DNA of 47,046 nt from RFTU01 sp046094505 (GTDB taxonomy: Bacteria > Pseudomonadota > Gammaproteobacteria > Burkholderiales > Burkholderiaceae_C), in contig JBJTHN010000050.1 of assembly GCA_046094505.1 (NCBI GenBank), positions 1 to 47,046 of the forward strand, written 5' to 3'. The notes under the pieces were generated by a model. That model saw only the letters and a program-made list of their open reading frames with translations. It had not been told where the DNA came from and did not search any database. A program made the translations under genes and the position numbers. Below, one piece after another: positions 7,482 through 16,336 of this stretch (position 1 is its first letter; each line of letters begins with the position of its first letter).

Positions 7482-8612
7482 ATGTTGCAACGCCGCCAGC
7501 TTTGCTTGGCCGCCACCTTGGCCGTGGCCGGCTGTGCATCGGAGCCCCGCCAGCCGCCCACACGCGTGATGGTGGTGCCCGAGCGTATATGGGAAGGCGA
7601 AACGCCCGAACTGGCCGATCGTGTGTCGGCGCGGGTCTTGATTGCCACCAATGCCGGTTCGGTGGGCCAGTTGGAACTGCGCCACTGGCGCCAGGGCTTG
7701 AGGACCCATCCGGCCATGCGTGCCGCGCAGGCCGATGTGCGCGGCCGGCTGCCCCCCATTTGGGAACTCAGCAACCCCGATGCGCGCGGCGCCTTTGCCG
7801 CATTGGTGACCGATGAGGGCGAGCGGCGCCACGCCGTACGCCTGTTGCCGGCATCCGGCCCTCAGCGGGTGTTGCGGCAACAGGCCGGCGATGCCCTGTG
7901 GGACCGTGCGGTGTCGGGCATGGCGCTCAGCCCTGATGGCCGCCACCTGGCCATGGTGGTGCAAACCGACCCTGCGGTCCGCCACCGCCCGCTGTACCTG
8001 GGCCGGCTGATGGTGCTGGACCTCACCGCACCGCCCGGCTCCGATGGGTTTCCACCCGAGCGGCCCCTGCCGCCGGGGCCTGATGGCTTTGCGCTGGTGC
8101 TGGGCCAACGCCCGGCTTGGATCAACGACGGCCGGCAGTTGTTGGTGGCCGCCGCCGGGCCCCAGGGGCGCGCTGCCAGCGCCAACCCGGTGGCGCCGGC
8201 GCTGCAGCCCGACCCGCAAATTGAGGTGATCGATTGGGAACGCCAAACGCGAACCGTGCTGATCCCCGGCCACAGCCCCATTGCCAGCGGACAAGGTCCG
8301 GGCTTCCTTTTGGCGCGTGGTGGCGCCTCCCAATGGTGGGTGGCGGGAGGGGCGGGCCACAGCGCACGGGCCGTGCCCCGCCTGCATGGCCTGGGCAACC
8401 CGGTGGCCCTCATCGACGAGCGTTATCTGCTTTACACCGGCTCGCCACACCCGCAGGCCCCGCGTGAACTGACGAGCAACAACAGCCCCCTGGTCGGCCC
8501 CAAGGCGATGTTGGCCCTGAAGGTGATGGACCTTCAGACCCAGGCCGTGTTGACGCTGCTGGAGGGCATAGACCCGCGGCGGCGCATCACGGCCGCGCCG
8601 ATGCCGGCCTAG
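7482..8612 (+). CDS. putative lipoprotein with beta-propeller-like repeats, unknown function
   Basis: 376 residues. A short positive N-terminus and hydrophobic stretch end in the lipobox AVAGC with Cys18, indicating lipidation. The body contains blocks such as MALSPDGRHLAMVVQ (about residues 146-160), which look like TolB/WD40-type propeller blades, and a serine-peptidase-type PD-like layout without a visible hydrolase domain. The start has GAGGTG upstream (7466-7471), overlapping the MFS stop region; the gap is only 15 bp, so it may be the last gene of the MetE-like/MFS operon. I do not recognise the family. It could be a periplasmic sensor or scaffold linked to the uptake system. Confidence 0.6.
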   Translation: MLQRRQLCLAATLAVAGCASEPRQPPTRVMVVPERIWEGETPELADRVSARVLIATNAGSVGQLELRHWRQGLRTHPAMRAAQADVRGRLPPIWELSNPDARGAFAALVTDEGERRHAVRLLPASGPQRVLRQQAGDALWDRAVSGMALSPDGRHLAMVVQTDPAVRHRPLYLGRLMVLDLTAPPGSDGFPPERPLPPGPDGFALVLGQRPAWINDGRQLLVAAAGPQGRAASANPVAPALQPDPQIEVIDWERQTRTVLIPGHSPIASGQGPGFLLARGGASQWWVAGGAGHSARAVPRLHGLGNPVALIDERYLLYTGSPHPQAPRELTSNNSPLVGPKAMLALKVMDLQTQAVLTLLEGIDPRRRITAAPMPA

Positions 8613-8630
8613 CGCGGGCGCCCCAAAGCC

Positions 8631-8636
8631 TAGAAT
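8631..8636 (+). promoter_or_regulatory. -10-like TAGAAT before phosphomannomutase gene
   Basis: TAGAAT lies 46 bp before the GTG start, in the only gap between the lipoprotein and the mutase gene. No convincing -35 hexamer is visible. Confidence 0.35.
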
Positions 8637-8682
8637 CAAAGGCGGCACATACAGCCGTATCGACTATCCCGGAGGATCCATC

Positions 8683-10086
8683 GTGGACGTGGCCGTTTCC
8701 GTCTTCAAGGCTTATGACATCCGTGGCGTGGTGGGGCAAACCATCGATGAGCAGTTTGCCGAGCACCTGGGCCGAGCCTTTGGCACCGAAGCCTTGGCGG
8801 TGGGCGAAAAGGCGGTGGCCGTAGGCCGCGACGGCCGCGTCTCGGGGCCGGCCTTGTCGGCTGCCCTGGTGCGTGGTTTGGCCTCTACCGGCATCGATGT
8901 GGTGGACCTGGGCGCGGTGACCACGCCCATGCTTTACTACGTGGCGGCCACGCGCGGCGCCCACGGTTGCCGCAGCGGCATCCAAATCACCGGCAGCCAC
9001 AACCCCAAGGACTACAACGGTTTCAAGATGGTGCTGGGCGGCCGCGCCATCTTTGGTGAGGACATCCAACGCCTTCGCGAGCGCATGGAAGCCGAGGAGT
9101 ACCGACGTGGCCATGGCCGAACCGCCACGATGGACATCACGGCCGAATACACCGCCCGCATCGTGGGCGACTGTCGCATCGCACGGCCCTTGAAGATCGT
9201 GGTGGATTCGGGCAACGGCATTCCGGGGGCCACAGCACCGGGCATCTTGCGGGCCCTGGGCTGCAACGTGGTGGACCTGTACAGCCGCGTGGATGGCGAC
9301 TTCCCCAACCACCACCCCGATCCCAGCAAGCCGGAAAACCTCGAGGACCTGCGCTTGGTGGTGCGGGCCACGCAAGCCGACCTGGGCCTGGCCTTTGATG
9401 GTGATGGCGACCGCTTGGGCATCGTCACCCGCCACGGCCAGATCATCTACCCCGACCGCCAGATCATGTTGTTCGCGCGGGATGTGCTCAAGCGCCATCC
9501 GGGCGCGCCCATCATCTTTGATGTGAAGTGCTCGCAGCGCCTGCCAGTGGCCATCCGTGAGGCCGGCGGAAAGCCGGTCATGTGGAAGACCGGGCATTCG
9601 CTGATCAAGGCCAAACTCAAGGAAATGAATTCGCCCTTTGCCGGTGAGATGAGCGGCCACATCTTCTTTGGCGAACGCTGGTACGGCTTTGACGATGCGA
9701 TGTACACCGCTGCGCGCTTGCTGGAGATCGTGAGCCGCTACATCGACCCCAGTACTGTGCTGGAAGACCTGCCGGCCAGCCACAGCACGCCAGAGCTGAA
9801 CGTACCCTGTGCCGAAGGCGAGCACCACCGCGTGGTGGAGCGCTTGCTGGCGCGCACGCGGTCGGGCGAGTTGCGCTTTGCCGGCGGGGCCATCTGCGAT
9901 ATCGATGGCCTACGCGTGGATTTCCCCGATGGCTTTGGCCTGATTCGTGCGTCCAACACCACGCCCGTGCTGGTCTTGCGCTTTGAAGGCCACACCGAGG
10001 CAGCTCTGGGCCGCATCGAACGCCAGTTCATGGGTGCGCTGCGCTCGGTCAAGAGCGATGCCATGGTGCAAACCTCGGCCCACTGA
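8683..10086 (+). CDS. phosphomannomutase/phosphoglucomutase
   Basis: 467 residues in four alpha-D-phosphohexomutase domains. FKAYDIRG opens the protein. The phosphoserine loop ITGSHNPKDYNGFK carries Ser105. The Mg-binding loop DGDGDR has D239, D241 and D243. The sugar loop GEMSGHIFF and the C-terminal phosphate clamp RASNTTPVLVLRFE are present. It interconverts Man-6-P/Man-1-P or Glc-6-P/Glc-1-P for GDP-mannose or UDP-glucose, feeding LPS and exopolysaccharide (AlgC/ManB type). The start is GTG at 8683 with a perfect GGAGG seven nucleotides upstream. The Kdo transferase gene follows closely, a common Burkholderiales neighbourhood. Confidence 0.93.
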   Translation: MDVAVSVFKAYDIRGVVGQTIDEQFAEHLGRAFGTEALAVGEKAVAVGRDGRVSGPALSAALVRGLASTGIDVVDLGAVTTPMLYYVAATRGAHGCRSGIQITGSHNPKDYNGFKMVLGGRAIFGEDIQRLRERMEAEEYRRGHGRTATMDITAEYTARIVGDCRIARPLKIVVDSGNGIPGATAPGILRALGCNVVDLYSRVDGDFPNHHPDPSKPENLEDLRLVVRATQADLGLAFDGDGDRLGIVTRHGQIIYPDRQIMLFARDVLKRHPGAPIIFDVKCSQRLPVAIREAGGKPVMWKTGHSLIKAKLKEMNSPFAGEMSGHIFFGERWYGFDDAMYTAARLLEIVSRYIDPSTVLEDLPASHSTPELNVPCAEGEHHRVVERLLARTRSGELRFAGGAICDIDGLRVDFPDGFGLIRASNTTPVLVLRFEGHTEAALGRIERQFMGALRSVKSDAMVQTSAH

Positions 10087-10151
10087 GTGCTTGAAGGCGC
10101 TTGGAGCTTGAGGCATCACGGTTTTCAGCGCAGGGCCTGGGCTTGCTGAGC

Positions 10152-11504
10152 GTGGGCGCGTCCATCGCCCAAGCAGCGTATTCGGCTGCGTGGGTGGCTG
10201 CACTGCCAGCGGTGTTCGCGCGTTTTTGGTGGCGTGGGCGCGCCGAGCCGGCCTACCGGCAGGGTTGGGCCCAGCGCCTGGGCCGCTGGCCTAGGCCTGC
10301 CGCGCCCACACCGCAGGCCCCCCGTGTGTGGGTGCATGCGGTGTCACTGGGTGAAACCCGCGCCGTGCAGCCCTTGGTGCAGGCCCTGCGAGAGGCCCTG
10401 CCCGGGATGCAGCTGTTGTTGACCACCGGCACGGCCACAGGCCTGGAAGCTGGGCGTTCGCTGTTGCTGCCCGGCGACCTGCACGGCTGGCTGCCCTTGG
10501 ACACCCCAGGTGCCACACGGCGCTTCTTGCACACGCTGCGCCCGCAGGTGGGGGTGCTGATGGAAACCGAGACCTGGCCCAACCTGCTGTTGCAGGCCCA
10601 GCGTGCGGGCGTGCCCGTGGTGCTGGCCAATGCGCGCCTGTCGCAGCGCAGCCTGCACAAGGGCCTGAAGTGGGCGCTGCTGAGCCGCCCCATGATGCAG
10701 CGCCTGTGGGCCGTGTGTGCGCAGACCGAGCAAGACGCCGTGCACTTGCAGCAAGCCGGCGTTCCCGCGCCGCGGCTGCACGTGTCGGGCAACCTGAAGT
10801 ACGAGCTCCACCCCTCGCAAGACCTGCAGGCCTTGGGGCAGCGATGGGCCGGCAAGCGCGCGGCGCCCGGTGTGGAGCCCACCAGGCAGCCCCAGCGCCA
10901 CATCGTGATGGCCGCCAGCTGGCGTGAGGGCGAAGACCCAGCGCTGTTGCAGGCCTGGCACCGGGCGGTGCAGCAGCCCGCGCCGCACGCGCTGCGGCCA
11001 CGCCCGTTGCTGCTGATGGTGCCGCGCCACCCCCAGCGCTTTGAAGAGGTGCATGCGGCACTGTGCCGGGCGGGCCTGTCGGTCAGCCGCCGCAGCAGCT
11101 GGGGCCCAGAAGGGCCCAGCGCTGACGACTGGCAGGCTGATGCGTGGTTGGGCGACAGTGTGGGCGAGATGCCGGCCTACTACGCGGCCGCCGATGTGGC
11201 GCTCTTGGGCGGCAGCTTTGCGCCGCTGGGGGGCCAGAACCTGATCGAAGCCGCGGCCTGTGCCTGTCCCGTGGTGATGGGCCCGCACACCTTCAACTTC
11301 GAAGACGCGGCCCAAATGGCGCAGGCCCAAGGAGCAGCCCTGCGCGCCCGCGACTTGGAGCAGGCGGTGGCCCTGGCCTTGAACACCCCCGCATCCAGCT
11401 GGCAGCAGCACCGGGCAGCGGGCCTGGCCTGGGTGGCGGCAAACGCCGGCGCAGCGCAGCGCCAAGCGCGCATGGTGCTTCAGGCCCTGAACGCGGGTCG
11501 CTGA
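10152..11504 (+). CDS. waaA: 3-deoxy-D-manno-octulosonic acid (Kdo) transferase
   Basis: About 450 residues of the GT30/GT-B family, which adds Kdo from CMP-Kdo to lipid IVA at the inner membrane. An N-terminal membrane anchor precedes the conserved RGRAEPAYRQGWAQRLG. WVHAVSLGETRAVQPLV carries the catalytic-base Glu, and the C-terminal domain has the CMP-Kdo site (VALLGGSFAPLGGQNLIEAA). The start is uncertain: there is no ATG. GTG 10152 aligns best with known N-termini; in-frame TTG codons at 10101 and 10143 are alternatives. The gene faces tolC tail to tail with a 6-bp gap. Confidence 0.92.
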   Translation: MGASIAQAAYSAAWVAALPAVFARFWWRGRAEPAYRQGWAQRLGRWPRPAAPTPQAPRVWVHAVSLGETRAVQPLVQALREALPGMQLLLTTGTATGLEAGRSLLLPGDLHGWLPLDTPGATRRFLHTLRPQVGVLMETETWPNLLLQAQRAGVPVVLANARLSQRSLHKGLKWALLSRPMMQRLWAVCAQTEQDAVHLQQAGVPAPRLHVSGNLKYELHPSQDLQALGQRWAGKRAAPGVEPTRQPQRHIVMAASWREGEDPALLQAWHRAVQQPAPHALRPRPLLLMVPRHPQRFEEVHAALCRAGLSVSRRSSWGPEGPSADDWQADAWLGDSVGEMPAYYAAADVALLGGSFAPLGGQNLIEAAACACPVVMGPHTFNFEDAAQMAQAQGAALRARDLEQAVALALNTPASSWQQHRAAGLAWVAANAGAAQRQARMVLQALNAGR

Positions 11505-11510
11505 AGCCGA

Positions 11511-12881
11511 TCAGGAACCCAGAAGCGGCGCCAGCGCCTGCACATCGGCCACCCCCAGGGTGCCAGCGGCTTGTCGCAGGCGCAGCGATCCCACGATGGA
11601 GTCGTAACGGGCCTTGGCCAGGTCACGCCGGGTTTGGAAGAGCAGGCTCTGCGCGTTGAGCACATCCAGGTTCACACGTACGCCCACGCGGTAGCCCAGC
11701 TGCGTCGACTCCAGGGCCAGCTGGCTGGAGGCTTCGGCGGCTTCCAAGGCCTTGACCTGTGCAGCCAGCGACTGCAGGCCCATGAAGCTTTGGCGGGTGG
11801 CCAACTCCACCCCGCGTCGAGCGGCGTCCAAGTCGTGGCGCGCCTTCTCTTCGAGCTTGAGGGTTTCAGAGACTCGGTTGTCGGTGGCATTGCCGGCGTA
11901 CAGCGGCACGCTGAGTGTCACGCCAATCACCGAACTGGTGGAGGTACCCACCTGGCCCAATTGCACGGTGCCTCCGGTGGCCGCACTGCGCAAGGTGGCC
12001 GTGCCATCGGTGCGCTGTTGCGTGTAGCGCCCAGTCAGGGCCACGGTGGGCAAGTGGCCGGCGCGGGCGCGGCTGATCTCCAGCTGTGCAATCTCCAGCC
12101 CCAGCCGCGCCTTGCGGGCCATGGGGTGTCGGCCCAGGGCCTGTTCCACCCAGGCATCAGCGGTTTGGGGCACCAGCGGCGGCAGCACCAGGGGCAGGCG
12201 CAGTGCAGCAGGCTGCACCTGCAGGCGGCCCACCACCTGCTCCAGCACCAACTGGCGGTTGCGCACATCGTTGCTCGCAGCCAGTTCCTGTGCGGTCACC
12301 AAATCGAACCGGGCTTGCGCTTCACGGGCATCGGTGATCGTGGCCGTGCCGACCTCAAAGTTGCGCCGGGCCGAGGCCAGCTGTTCGGTGATGGCGGCCT
12401 TGCTGGCCTGAACGGTGGCCAGCGCATCGCGCGAGGCCAACACATCAAAGTAGGCCTGCGACACGCGGATGATGAGGTCTTGCTCAGCCGTGTCCAGGTC
12501 GGCCCGGGCCACCTCCAGCGCCTTCTCGGCTTGCGCCACGGCCATGTCGTTGGCGCGGTTGAACAGCGGCTGCGTGGCGTTGAGGTTGACGGTGGTGGTG
12601 TCCGACTGCGAGCCGGTGACCGAGGGGCTGAACGGTGTGGAGCTTTCGCTGCGGCCCACCGTGGTGTCGGCACTCAGGCCGGGGCGGCGCAGGGCCTTGG
12701 CCTGTTCCATGCGAAAGCGCGCCGAATCAAACTGGGCACGCGCGGCCAGGAAGGCGGCGTCGTGCCCGCGGGCCGACTCCAGCAGCACGGGCAGGCTCTG
12801 CGCCCAGCTCAGCGGCGAGGCTGCCGCCAGGCCCAGCACGCACAGGGTGAGCAAACGCCGAAGAACAGTAGGGTGGTTCAT
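11511..12881 (-). CDS. tolC: TolC-family outer membrane efflux channel
   Basis: 456 residues. A signal peptide (cleavage near residue 27, after PLSWA) is followed by two repeats of the outer-membrane efflux protein domain. They are rich in long amphipathic coiled-coil helices with Ala/Gln/Leu heptads, e.g. around AEKALEVARADLDTAEQDL and DLDAARRGVELATRQS. It forms the trimeric outer-membrane tunnel for type I secretion and RND/MFP efflux pumps. The start, ATG at 12881, lies 3 bp after the pcm-like stop, so the two form one minus-strand operon. The gene is TolC-like by family; its inner-membrane partner is not in the window. Confidence 0.9.
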   Translation of the reverse strand: MNHPTVLRRLLTLCVLGLAAASPLSWAQSLPVLLESARGHDAAFLAARAQFDSARFRMEQAKALRRPGLSADTTVGRSESSTPFSPSVTGSQSDTTTVNLNATQPLFNRANDMAVAQAEKALEVARADLDTAEQDLIIRVSQAYFDVLASRDALATVQASKAAITEQLASARRNFEVGTATITDAREAQARFDLVTAQELAASNDVRNRQLVLEQVVGRLQVQPAALRLPLVLPPLVPQTADAWVEQALGRHPMARKARLGLEIAQLEISRARAGHLPTVALTGRYTQQRTDGTATLRSAATGGTVQLGQVGTSTSSVIGVTLSVPLYAGNATDNRVSETLKLEEKARHDLDAARRGVELATRQSFMGLQSLAAQVKALEAAEASSQLALESTQLGYRVGVRVNLDVLNAQSLLFQTRRDLAKARYDSIVGSLRLRQAAGTLGVADVQALAPLLGS

Positions 12882-12884
12882 GGA

Positions 12885-13538
12885 TCAGAACTTGAAGCGT
12901 GAGGGTTGCACAAAGCCTTGGAGGCGGGGCGCCACGGTGTCAAACAGGACGGTGGTTTCCCAGGCATCGGCGGCCACGCGGGTGATGCGCACTGCGCGCA
13001 TGACGGGCTCGTCGCCGATCACGGCCACCAGGCGGCCACCCACGTTCAGGCGTGCCTTCAGGCTTTGAGGCTCCAGCGCCACAGACCCCGACAGGACGAT
13101 GGCGTCGAAGGTGCCCTCGAGCGCCGAATCTTGGCTGCCGTCGGCCTGCACCACCTGAACCTGCCCCATGCGGGCGCGGGCCAGGTTGTGGCGTGCCATG
13201 TCGGCCAGGGCAGGGATGATCTCCAGCGTGGTCACGCTGCGCGACTGGTGCCCGAGCAGGCAGGCCATGAAGCCCGAGCCGGCGCCGATTTCAAGGGTGC
13301 GCTCCACGCCGCTCAGGCGCAGTTCCTGCAGCAACCGGGCTTCCACGCGCGGGGCCAGCATGCATTGGCCCTCGGGCAGGGCAATCTCGGTGTCGGTGAA
13401 GGCCAATGCGCGAAGCTCGGCCGGAACGAAGTCTTCGCGCCGCACGCGCGAGAGCAACCCCAACGCGCCACCGTCCAGCACATCCCAGGGGCGGATTTGC
13501 TGCTCGATCATGTTGAAGCGGGCTTGTTCGATGTTCAT
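12885..13538 (-). CDS. pcm: protein-L-isoaspartate O-methyltransferase-like protein
   Basis: 217 residues, class I SAM methyltransferase of the PCMT family. MNIEQARFNMIEQQIRPWDV is the N-terminus usual for the Burkholderiales homologue, LEIGAGSGFMACLLG (about residues 77-91) is the SAM motif I, and DAIVLSGSV is motif II. Classical Pcm repairs isoaspartyl residues; this short, tolC-linked group is annotated by similarity and its substrate is less certain. The start is ATG at 13536-13538; upstream in-frame sequence is leader without a Shine-Dalgarno. In related genomes a small rhodanese gene often separates it from tolC, but here only 3 bp do. Confidence 0.82.
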   Translation of the reverse strand: MNIEQARFNMIEQQIRPWDVLDGGALGLLSRVRREDFVPAELRALAFTDTEIALPEGQCMLAPRVEARLLQELRLSGVERTLEIGAGSGFMACLLGHQSRSVTTLEIIPALADMARHNLARARMGQVQVVQADGSQDSALEGTFDAIVLSGSVALEPQSLKARLNVGGRLVAVIGDEPVMRAVRITRVAADAWETTVLFDTVAPRLQGFVQPSRFKF

Positions 13539-13610
13539 GGAACCAGGCGAAGTCGGAAACAACCGCCTGATTCTAGGCCGCGCCGCCCACGCCAGGCTGA
13601 CCGCCCTGGC

Positions 13611-13616
13611 TATCAT
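13611..13616 (+). promoter_or_regulatory. -10-like TATCAT before uppP
   Basis: TATCAT lies 35 bp before the proposed GTG start of uppP, in the divergent gap with the pcm-like gene. The -35 element is not clear. Confidence 0.3.
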
Positions 13617-13651
13617 GCGCGCTGGGTCTCAATTTGGAGAGGGTGCCGGCG

Positions 13652-14509
13652 GTGGATGTGATGCTCCTGATCAAGGCGGCCATCTTGGGCTTGGTCGAAG
13701 GACTGACCGAGTTCTTGCCGATTTCCTCGACCGGGCACCTGATCCTGGCGGCCTCGCTGCTGGACTTCACCGGTGAAACGGCCAAGGTGTTTGAGATTGC
13801 GATTCAGTCCGGCGCCATGTTGGCGGTGATCTGGGAGTACCGCCGCCGTTTGACAGACACCCTGCGCGGGCTGGGCAACGACGAGGCCGCGCGCCGTTTT
13901 GCGATCAATGTGGCGGTGGCCTTCGTGCCGGCGGTGGTGGCCGGCCTGGCCCTGGGCAAGGTGATCAAGGCGGCCCTGTTTCACCCGGTACCCGTGGCCG
14001 TGGCCTTCATCGTGGGCGGCCTCATCATCCTGTGGGTGGAACGCTGGCACCACCGGCGGTTTGGCGCCATGGACCTGTTGGGCGTGCGCCGCGCCCGCGT
14101 GGAGACCGTGGACGACATGCGCCCGATCGACGCCCTGAAGGTGGGCCTGCTGCAGTGCCTGGCCCTGGTGCCGGGTACCAGCCGATCGGGGGCCACCATC
14201 ATCGGGGGCATGGTGCTGGGCTTCTCACGCCGCTGCGCCACCGAGTTCAGCTTTTTCCTGGGTATTCCCACGCTGATGGGTGCTGGCGCCTACTCGGTGC
14301 TCAAGCAGCGCGAAGCCCTGAACTGGTCCGATGCACCGGTGTTCGCAGTGGGCACCGTCGTGGCCTTCTTCAGCGCTTGGCTGTGCATCCGGTGGCTGAT
14401 TCGCTATGTCAGCACCCACAACTTCGTGCCCTTTGCCTGGTACCGCATCGCCTTCGGGGCCGTGGTGCTCATCACCGCCTGGGGCGGCTGGGTGGATTGG
14501 CGGGCTTGA
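13652..14509 (+). CDS. uppP: undecaprenyl-diphosphate phosphatase (BacA/UppP)
   Basis: About 285 residues, integral inner-membrane protein with 7-8 helices. It dephosphorylates undecaprenyl pyrophosphate so the carrier lipid can be reused in peptidoglycan and LPS synthesis; overexpression gives bacitracin resistance. The two signature motifs are present: EGLTEFLPISSTGHL near the N-terminus and PGTSRSGATI in the middle. GTG 13652 was chosen because GGAGAGGG lies 8 nt upstream and it gives the family N-terminus. TTG 13634 would start inside that ribosome site, and ATG 13661 is also possible. It ends directly against the trmB stop (tail to tail, no gap). Confidence 0.92.
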   Translation: MDVMLLIKAAILGLVEGLTEFLPISSTGHLILAASLLDFTGETAKVFEIAIQSGAMLAVIWEYRRRLTDTLRGLGNDEAARRFAINVAVAFVPAVVAGLALGKVIKAALFHPVPVAVAFIVGGLIILWVERWHHRRFGAMDLLGVRRARVETVDDMRPIDALKVGLLQCLALVPGTSRSGATIIGGMVLGFSRRCATEFSFFLGIPTLMGAGAYSVLKQREALNWSDAPVFAVGTVVAFFSAWLCIRWLIRYVSTHNFVPFAWYRIAFGAVVLITAWGGWVDWRA

Positions 14510-15235
14510 TCAGGCCTTCTGAAACACCAAGTCCCAGACGCCGTGGCCCAGGCGCAGGCCGCGCTGCTCGAACTTGGTCAGCGGCCGGTAGTCAGGCCGC
14601 GGCGCAAAGCCGCCGTGTTCGCTGCCCACGGTGTTGCGCAGCAGCACTTGTGCGCTGAGCACCTCCAGCATCTGTTGGGCATATGGCTGCCAGTCGGTGG
14701 CGCAGTGCAGCACCCCGCCCGGCGCCAAGCGCGATGCCAGCAGTTGCACCAGGGGCGGCTGTATCAGGCGACGCTTGTGGTGGCGCTTCTTGTGCCAAGG
14801 GTCGGGAAAGAACACATGCACCCCCGCCAGCGATGCAGGCGCCACCATCTGTTCCAAGACCTCCACCGCATCGTGCTGCAGGATGCGGATGTTGCCCAAG
14901 CCGCCTTCCCCGATGAGCTTGAGCAGGGCGCCCACACCCGGCTCGTGCACTTCCACGCCGATGAAGTCCACATCGGGCCGCGTGTGGGCAATGGCCGCCG
15001 TGGCCTGGCCCATGCCAAAGCCGATCTCCAGTATGCGGGGTGCCTGGCGGCCAAACACAGCGGCCCAATCCGCGGGCTGCCCCTGGTAGGGCAGCACATA
15101 GCGAGGGCCCAAGTCCTGTAGCGCCCGTACCTGCCCCGTGCCCATGCGCCCGGCACGCACCACGAAACTGCGCACGCGGCGGGGGTTTGCGGCGCTGGGC
15201 GGGGCCGTCTCAGGCTTCGGGGCGTGCTCACTCAT
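14510..15235 (-). CDS. trmB: tRNA (guanine-46-N7)-methyltransferase
   Basis: 241 residues. TrmB methylates G46 in the variable loop of tRNAs using SAM. ILEIGFGMGQATAAIA is the SAM-binding motif I, FIGVEVHEPGVGALL follows it, and VFFPDPWHKKRHHKRRLI is the family signature with the catalytic Asp. The first roughly 45 residues are a variable, proline-rich extension. The start is ATG at 15233-15235. Its 5' side faces tRNA-Gly(CCC), which lies divergently 46 bp away. Confidence 0.94.
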   Translation of the reverse strand: MSEHAPKPETAPPSAANPRRVRSFVVRAGRMGTGQVRALQDLGPRYVLPYQGQPADWAAVFGRQAPRILEIGFGMGQATAAIAHTRPDVDFIGVEVHEPGVGALLKLIGEGGLGNIRILQHDAVEVLEQMVAPASLAGVHVFFPDPWHKKRHHKRRLIQPPLVQLLASRLAPGGVLHCATDWQPYAQQMLEVLSAQVLLRNTVGSEHGGFAPRPDYRPLTKFEQRGLRLGHGVWDLVFQKA

Positions 15236-15281
15236 GCCCGAATTGTCGCGTGCTGCGGTATGCTCGGCGTGGCACCGGCGC

Positions 15282-15355
15282 GCGGGCGTCGTTCAATGGC
15301 AGGACCTGAGCTTCCCAAGCTCAAGACGTGGGTTCGATTCCCATCGCCCGCTCCA
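15282..15355 (+). tRNA. tRNA-Gly (anticodon CCC)
   Basis: 74 nt cloverleaf: acceptor stem GCGGGCG/CGCCCGC, D-loop, anticodon stem TGAGC/GCTCA around loop TTCCCAA with CCC at 15314-15316, T-arm GTGGGTTCGATTCCCAT, discriminator T and an encoded CCA (15353-15355). Very close to the glyU type. It sits between trmB and the ABC importer stop, only 3 bp from the latter. Confidence 0.96.
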
Positions 15356-15358
15356 GCT

Positions 15359-16336
15359 TCAGCTGCGCAAATGGCAAGCCACCGTGTGCCCCGCCCCCAC
15401 TTCCTTGAGCTGCGGCCGCTCCCGGTCGCACAGGCCCTTTTGCGCAATGGGGCAGCGCGTGTGGAAGTGGCAGCCACTGGGGGGACTGATGGGGCTGGGC
15501 ACATCGCCCTGCAGCACGATGCGGCGGCGCTGGACCGTGGGGTCGGGCACCGGCACGGCCGACAACAGCGACTCGGTATAGGGGTGGCGCGGCTGGGCAT
15601 AAAGGTCGCGCGCATCGGCCATTTCCACGATGCGGCCCAGGTACATCACCGCCACGCGGTTGCTGGCGTGCTCCACCACCGACAGGTCGTGGGCGATGAA
15701 GACATAGGTCAGGCCCAGCTGTTCTTGCAGGTCTTGCAGCAGGTTGATCACCTGGGCCTGGATGGACACGTCCAGGGCCGATACCGCTTCGTCGCAGACG
15801 ATCAGTCGCGGCTGCACCGCCAAGGCGCGCGCAATGCCGATGCGCTGGCGCTGCCCACCGGAGAACTCATGCGGGTAGCGCCGCATTTGGTCCTTGGACA
15901 AGCCCACCATCGTCAAGAGCTCGGCCACACGGTCGGCCACTTCCGTGCGGTTGCGGGCCAGGCCATGGATGAGCAGGCCCTCGCCGATGATGGCGCCCAC
16001 CGTCATGCGTGGATTCAAGGAAGCAAAGGGGTCCTGGAAGATGATTTGCATCTGCCGCGCCAGGGCACGCAAGCTGCCGCGGTCGGCAGCCGTGACATCC
16101 TGCCCATCGAAGACCACCTGCCCCGAGGTGGGTTCGATCAGCCGCAGGATGCATCGGCCCATCGTGCTCTTGCCGCAGCCCGATTCGCCCACCACCCCCA
16201 GGGTCTGCCCTTCCAGGAGTTCGAAAGACACGCCATCCACGGCATGCACCTGACCCGCCGTTCGGCGCAGCAGCCCACTGCGCACCGGAAAGCGCTTGAC
16301 CAGGTCGCGCACCTGCAGCAAGGGGCCCGCGCTCAT
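15359..16336 (-). CDS. peptide-type ABC importer ATPase (DppF/OppF-like)
   Basis: 325 residues. Walker A GESGCGKST is at residues 50-58, with Q-loop QIIFQDPFASLNPR, signature SGGQRQRIGIARAL and Walker B LIVCDEAVSALD. The C-terminal oligopeptide-family extension contains HPYTESLLSAVP and the cysteine cluster HTRCPIAQKGLCDRERP. It is one of two ATPases that power import through the paired permeases. ATG 16336 overlaps the stop of the preceding ATPase by ATGA; it is the last gene of the five-gene operon read leftward from 20984. Substrate (peptide, opine, glutathione or other) is unknown. Confidence 0.92.
   Translation of the reverse strand: MSAGPLLQVRDLVKRFPVRSGLLRRTAGQVHAVDGVSFELLEGQTLGVVGESGCGKSTMGRCILRLIEPTSGQVVFDGQDVTAADRGSLRALARQMQIIFQDPFASLNPRMTVGAIIGEGLLIHGLARNRTEVADRVAELLTMVGLSKDQMRRYPHEFSGGQRQRIGIARALAVQPRLIVCDEAVSALDVSIQAQVINLLQDLQEQLGLTYVFIAHDLSVVEHASNRVAVMYLGRIVEMADARDLYAQPRHPYTESLLSAVPVPDPTVQRRRIVLQGDVPSPISPPSGCHFHTRCPIAQKGLCDRERPQLKEVGAGHTVACHLRS

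Noticed and set aside
7122..8648. 508-codon open frame on the minus strand opposite the lipoprotein
   Set aside because: Composition is that of a mirror frame in GC-rich DNA (His/Gly/Arg/Gln-rich, no domain); the plus-strand gene has a lipobox and a ribosome site.
10101..10151. Extended WaaA start at TTG 10101
   Set aside because: Poorly placed ribosome site, and the extra residues lack family similarity; GTG 10152 preferred but not proven.
11571..12902. 443-codon plus-strand open frame opposite tolC
   Set aside because: Antisense shadow; the minus-strand TolC has a signal peptide and coiled-coil repeats.
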